Part shown: positions 61,596 through 64,000 of the stretch, piece by piece
Numbering within the stretch: the stretch's first letter is position 1
Layout: the number at the start of each line of letters is the position of its first letter
NCBI RefSeq assembly: GCF_000802365.1
Contig: NZ_JSZE01000024.1
Span: forward strand, 1 to 64,000
DNA from: Xanthomonas cannabis pv. cannabis
GTDB lineage: Bacteria; Pseudomonadota; Gammaproteobacteria; Xanthomonadales; Xanthomonadaceae
DNA: 64,000 bases
Direction: 5' to 3'
The notes under the pieces: model-generated
What the model was told of the DNA's origin: nothing
The model's database searches: none
What the model saw: only the letters and a program-made list of their open reading frames with translations
Position numbers and translations under genes: made by a program

Positions 61596-61739
61596 ATGGC
61601 GACCAACGAGAAAACCGGCCCCAAAGCGGCCAAGGCCGCAAGCAAGGTCTTGCGTAGCGGCAGCACCGGCAAGGATTAAAAAACAGCGGCCGCGTCCGCT
61701 TTGAGTCAAACACCGGACAAGAAAGGCAAAAAGAAATAA
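61596..61739 (+). pseudogene. Small basic protein gene with an internal TAA
   Basis: GAGGAG precedes the ATG at 61596. The first frame, MATNEKTGPKAAKAASKVL..., stops at TAA 61677-61679 after 27 residues, but the same frame then continues KTAAASALSQTPDKKGKKK to 61739. I recall the joined form, about 47 residues with an Ala/Lys-rich body and a KKGKKK-like end, as typical of small proteins in Xanthomonas and Pseudomonas. One changed codon explains the break; the alternative is that the short form is real. Confidence 0.5.
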
Positions 61740-61749
61740 GCGAGCGCTG

Positions 61750-61843
61750 CAGTAAATGAATAGAGGCGTTTGCACAGAGGCGAACGTCTCTAGTCATGCA
61801 ATTTAGTGCGTGCAATCACAGCGGATGACACCGCTGATACAAA
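61750..61843. other. Composition boundary of an AT-rich segment
   Basis: Here GC content falls abruptly compared with everything before. A perfect CAGCGG-ATGACA-CCGCTG inverted repeat lies at 61819-61836. No tRNA or attachment-site duplication is visible on this side. Confidence 0.55.
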
Positions 61844-62350
61844 ATGTCGGGTAACCCGCTGACAAAACTGCTACACAACGGTAGTGTGCAGGTTGGAACG
61901 TGGGGGGCATGCATGGGATGCAAACGGGGAAGTACCGGGTTTACCGCTGTGTGGTCACTACCATGGCCGCTTGGGCTCGCTCTGGGCGACGGCACTTTTT
62001 CTGCTATTAGAAATGGAGTGCTATGGCTGCTGTTGCACCAAAGTGACCGACCTACACAAGATCTCAATCAAAGCATCGCCGCAAAATTCGCATCCATTAC
62101 ACAAGGTGAGTTAATTACGTTGGTGATTGGTGCGCAACTATTGAAGAAGACTCAGACAGTGCAATCATCGGGAGAGGTATGTGCTGCACCTATAACTGCA
62201 GCAATGAATGAGATGAGCTTTGTTGTAGCTTTGGGTGGTTGCCCAGCAATGCTGCTTGCGTTGTGGCAAATACGCTTGGAGGAGGTAAGACTCAGCGGAA
62301 TGGCTAGATCTTTAGAGGCTGCGCAAACTTTTCACTTGTCTGAGATCTAA
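61844..62350 (+). CDS. Hypothetical protein in the AT-rich segment
   Basis: 168 residues. The second half looks protein-like (DLNQSIAAKFASITQGELITLVIGAQLL, then NEMSFVVALGGCPAMLLALW), with possible short hydrophobic segments at about 37-55 and 128-143. The first half is Gly/Trp-rich and unusual. No family recognised. It ends 56 bases before the deaminase gene on the same strand. It could be non-coding leader sequence that happens to be open; confidence is low. Confidence 0.35.
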   Translation: MSGNPLTKLLHNGSVQVGTWGACMGCKRGSTGFTAVWSLPWPLGLALGDGTFSAIRNGVLWLLLHQSDRPTQDLNQSIAAKFASITQGELITLVIGAQLLKKTQTVQSSGEVCAAPITAAMNEMSFVVALGGCPAMLLALWQIRLEEVRLSGMARSLEAAQTFHLSEI

Positions 62351-62406
62351 TCTGAGCTCTCAATAAAAATTCGATACTCACCGGCGGTTATATTCGGTAA
62401 TGATAA

Positions 62407-64000
62407 ATGAGTGAAAATTTAACAGCGGGTATAGAAAGGGTTTATCTTGAACGAACCGATTTTATGGTGCTTGCTTTAACTGGGCGCACTGGAAGTGGTT
62501 GTTCAACCGTAGCAGAAGTGCTTGAAAGAGAATTTGCATCGCTGCCCAGCTATATAGAGGGTCTTGATGCTATAGAGAGAAGGAAGGGCGAAATTGCAAA
62601 CTCTTTTCTTAGCAAGGCGTGGCTTCCCTTTCGTCGAATCACAATATCATCCATAATTTTATCTTGTCTAGCAGCATGTGAAAATGATGCGCTAAATTGA
62701 TTTCTGAAATCAAATAAAGTTGCGCAGGAAAACTTAATTCAATTCGAACTTCTCATGGGACAGTTAAGGTCTTCAGAGAACTTTCAAGAATATATTGATT
62801 ATATATTTAACAATAGCGAGAGATCTGGAGCGCTTATTGCCTGGAAGTTTTTTACCAATGTGGTTAATGATGCTGCATTTCGTGCAAAGGAGATCTTGTC
62901 GACTAGTTATGCGCGCGTATTCCAATCTGCAGGTGATAATTTACGCCTGAGCGGGACAGCAATTAGTTCTGAAGTTAATGTTGAAAAACTTTTTTTCCTT
63001 ATGGAAGTTGTGAAGCGGTTGTGTCTCGGTGTGGTGGATAGTGATAGGGAGCAGCGAATTAAAAGCACCCGAATAGTTGTGGATGCGGTCAGGAATTCGC
63101 TTGAACTTGTATATCTAAGAGATAAGTTTTCAGCATGTTATGCAATAGCTGTAACAGCGCCCGATAAAGATCGTCGCGAACGGCTGTCAATCGCCGGGAT
63201 GTCCTTGAAAGACATTGATGCCCTCGATAAGCGAGAGTACTCAAAAAAATCTCTCGAAGAGTACTCAAACTTCGTTTCTCAAAATGTTCAGGATTGCATC
63301 CAACGATCCGATCTATTTATAAATAATTCTGGGGGTGTCGATGCTTTTGAATCTAGTATAAAAATTCTTGGAAATCAGTTAATAAAATATGTGGCTCTTA
63401 TGCTTCGTCCCGGCATAATTACACCTACCCGCGACGAACGATGTATGCAACTCGCTTTTGTCTCTCGGCTAAACAGCGGTTGTATATCGCGTCAGGTGGG
63501 CGCGGCTGTCGCTGATCGTGCAGGTTCGATCAAAGCTGTTGGTTGGAACGACGTGCCCAAGGGACAAATTTCGTGTCTTTTGCGCGATGTTAATGATCTT
63601 ATTTCTAAAGATGAGGGCGCGTATAGCGACTACGAACGAAAAAACATTGAATTTAGAAAATTTATAGATAAAAAGTACGATCGCAGACGTGGTATCAAGC
63701 AGGATAAAGGCCTGCCTTGTCCGTACTGCTTTAAAGATGTTTATAACGAAATGAAAAACAGCAAAAACCAAGTCCACACAAGGTCTCTGCATGCAGAAGA
63801 AAATGCCTTCCTTCAACTCGCTAAGACTGGAAATAGTGGGATTGAGGGGGGGATACTTTACACCACAGCTAGTCCGTGTGAGCTATGTTCCAAGAAAGCG
63901 TTCCAGCTCGGTATGACAGAAGTTGTATATGTTGATCCATACCCCGGAATCTCATCAGAGCATGTTCTTGCCTACGGTGAGTCGAGGCCAGAATTAAGAT
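62407..64000 (+). pseudogene. DcdV/AvcD-like antiphage deoxycytidylate deaminase, in-frame TGA, cut by window end
   Basis: One frame runs from the ATG at 62407 to the window end (531 codons) with a single stop, TGA at 62698-62700 (codon 98). An N-terminal P-loop G-R-T-G-S-G-C-S-T (26-34) lies in LALTGRTGSGCSTVAEVLE. A helical middle part follows, with C438-x2-C441. The zinc deaminase set is H462-A-E464 (LHAEENAFLQLA) and P-C491-x2-C494 (TASPCELCSKKAFQLG), and the tail reads VVYVDPYPGISSEHVL. This order matches DcdV/AvcD proteins, which deaminate dCTP/dCMP on phage infection and starve replication. The TGA lies in a seven-base inverted repeat TTGATTT-CTG-AAATCAA. Codon use is AT-rich, unlike the host. 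Confidence 0.78.

Noticed and set aside
62698-62713. TGA in the deaminase gene considered as a selenocysteine codon
   Set aside because: The hairpin overlaps the TGA rather than following it at SECIS distance, no selenium context is present, and the position is not a catalytic site of the family.
62755-64000. Separate gene starting at the ATG at 62755
   Set aside because: No ribosome-binding site, and the upstream P-loop half belongs to the same family architecture in the same frame, so one broken gene is simpler.

Overview
The window is high-GC gammaproteobacterial chromosome and almost certainly Xanthomonas. The evidence is the gene order tonB-exbB-exbD1-exbD2-pdxJ (the arrangement beside oriC in Xanthomonas), a tandem family of secreted GH5 endoglucanases, a eukaryote-type topoisomerase IB, and Xanthomonas-like intergenic repeats. 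I cannot fix the species from sequence alone. No rRNA, tRNA or CRISPR array was recognised.

Layout. 0-2 kb: the end of tonB and the exbB/exbD1/exbD2 energy-transduction genes. 2-9.3 kb: pdxJ, a small membrane protein, cardiolipin synthase, a radical SAM protein, a 2OG-Fe(II) oxygenase, FadL and a rhomboid protease. 9.3-17.5 kb: a DUF1820 protein overlapping a 2-hydroxyacid dehydrogenase, then mostly envelope genes (CtpA-type protease, EnvC-like amidase activator, an ETVNG-repeat exported protein, an M28 lipoprotein peptidase, a PepSY protein). 17.6-21.8 kb: three tandem GH5 endoglucanase paralogues. 22-30 kb: an alcohol dehydrogenase and the gltB-gltD glutamate synthase pair, split by three tandem copies of a 148-bp repeat. 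30-35 kb: two I78-type inhibitor lipoproteins flanking topoisomerase IB, and a penicillin acylase gene broken by an in-frame TAG. 35-45 kb: regulator/enzyme pairs, a BlaI/M56 sensor pair with a downstream exported coiled-coil protein, and a saccharopine-dehydrogenase-like gene. 45-50 kb: an MrfA/MrfB-like helicase-exonuclease pair and a PAQR membrane protein. 50-61.4 kb: a toxin-antitoxin pair, an ATP-grasp gene, and a run of divergent regulator/oxidoreductase pairs typical of electrophile or redox stress responses.

At about 61.75 kb the base composition drops sharply to AT-rich, which marks a horizontally acquired segment. It carries a DcdV/AvcD-type antiphage deoxycytidylate deaminase gene, with an N-terminal P-loop and a C-terminal HAE...PCxxC zinc deaminase. 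A single in-frame TGA interrupts it at codon 98, and it runs off the window end still open. This is the most interesting object in the window.

Several genes are visibly decaying: the acylase, a frameshifted lipoprotein at 55.3-56.0 kb, a DUF1868-like remnant at 45 kb, a small basic gene at 61.6 kb and the deaminase. Either the lineage is losing genes, or some of these are sequence errors that the raw reads would settle.
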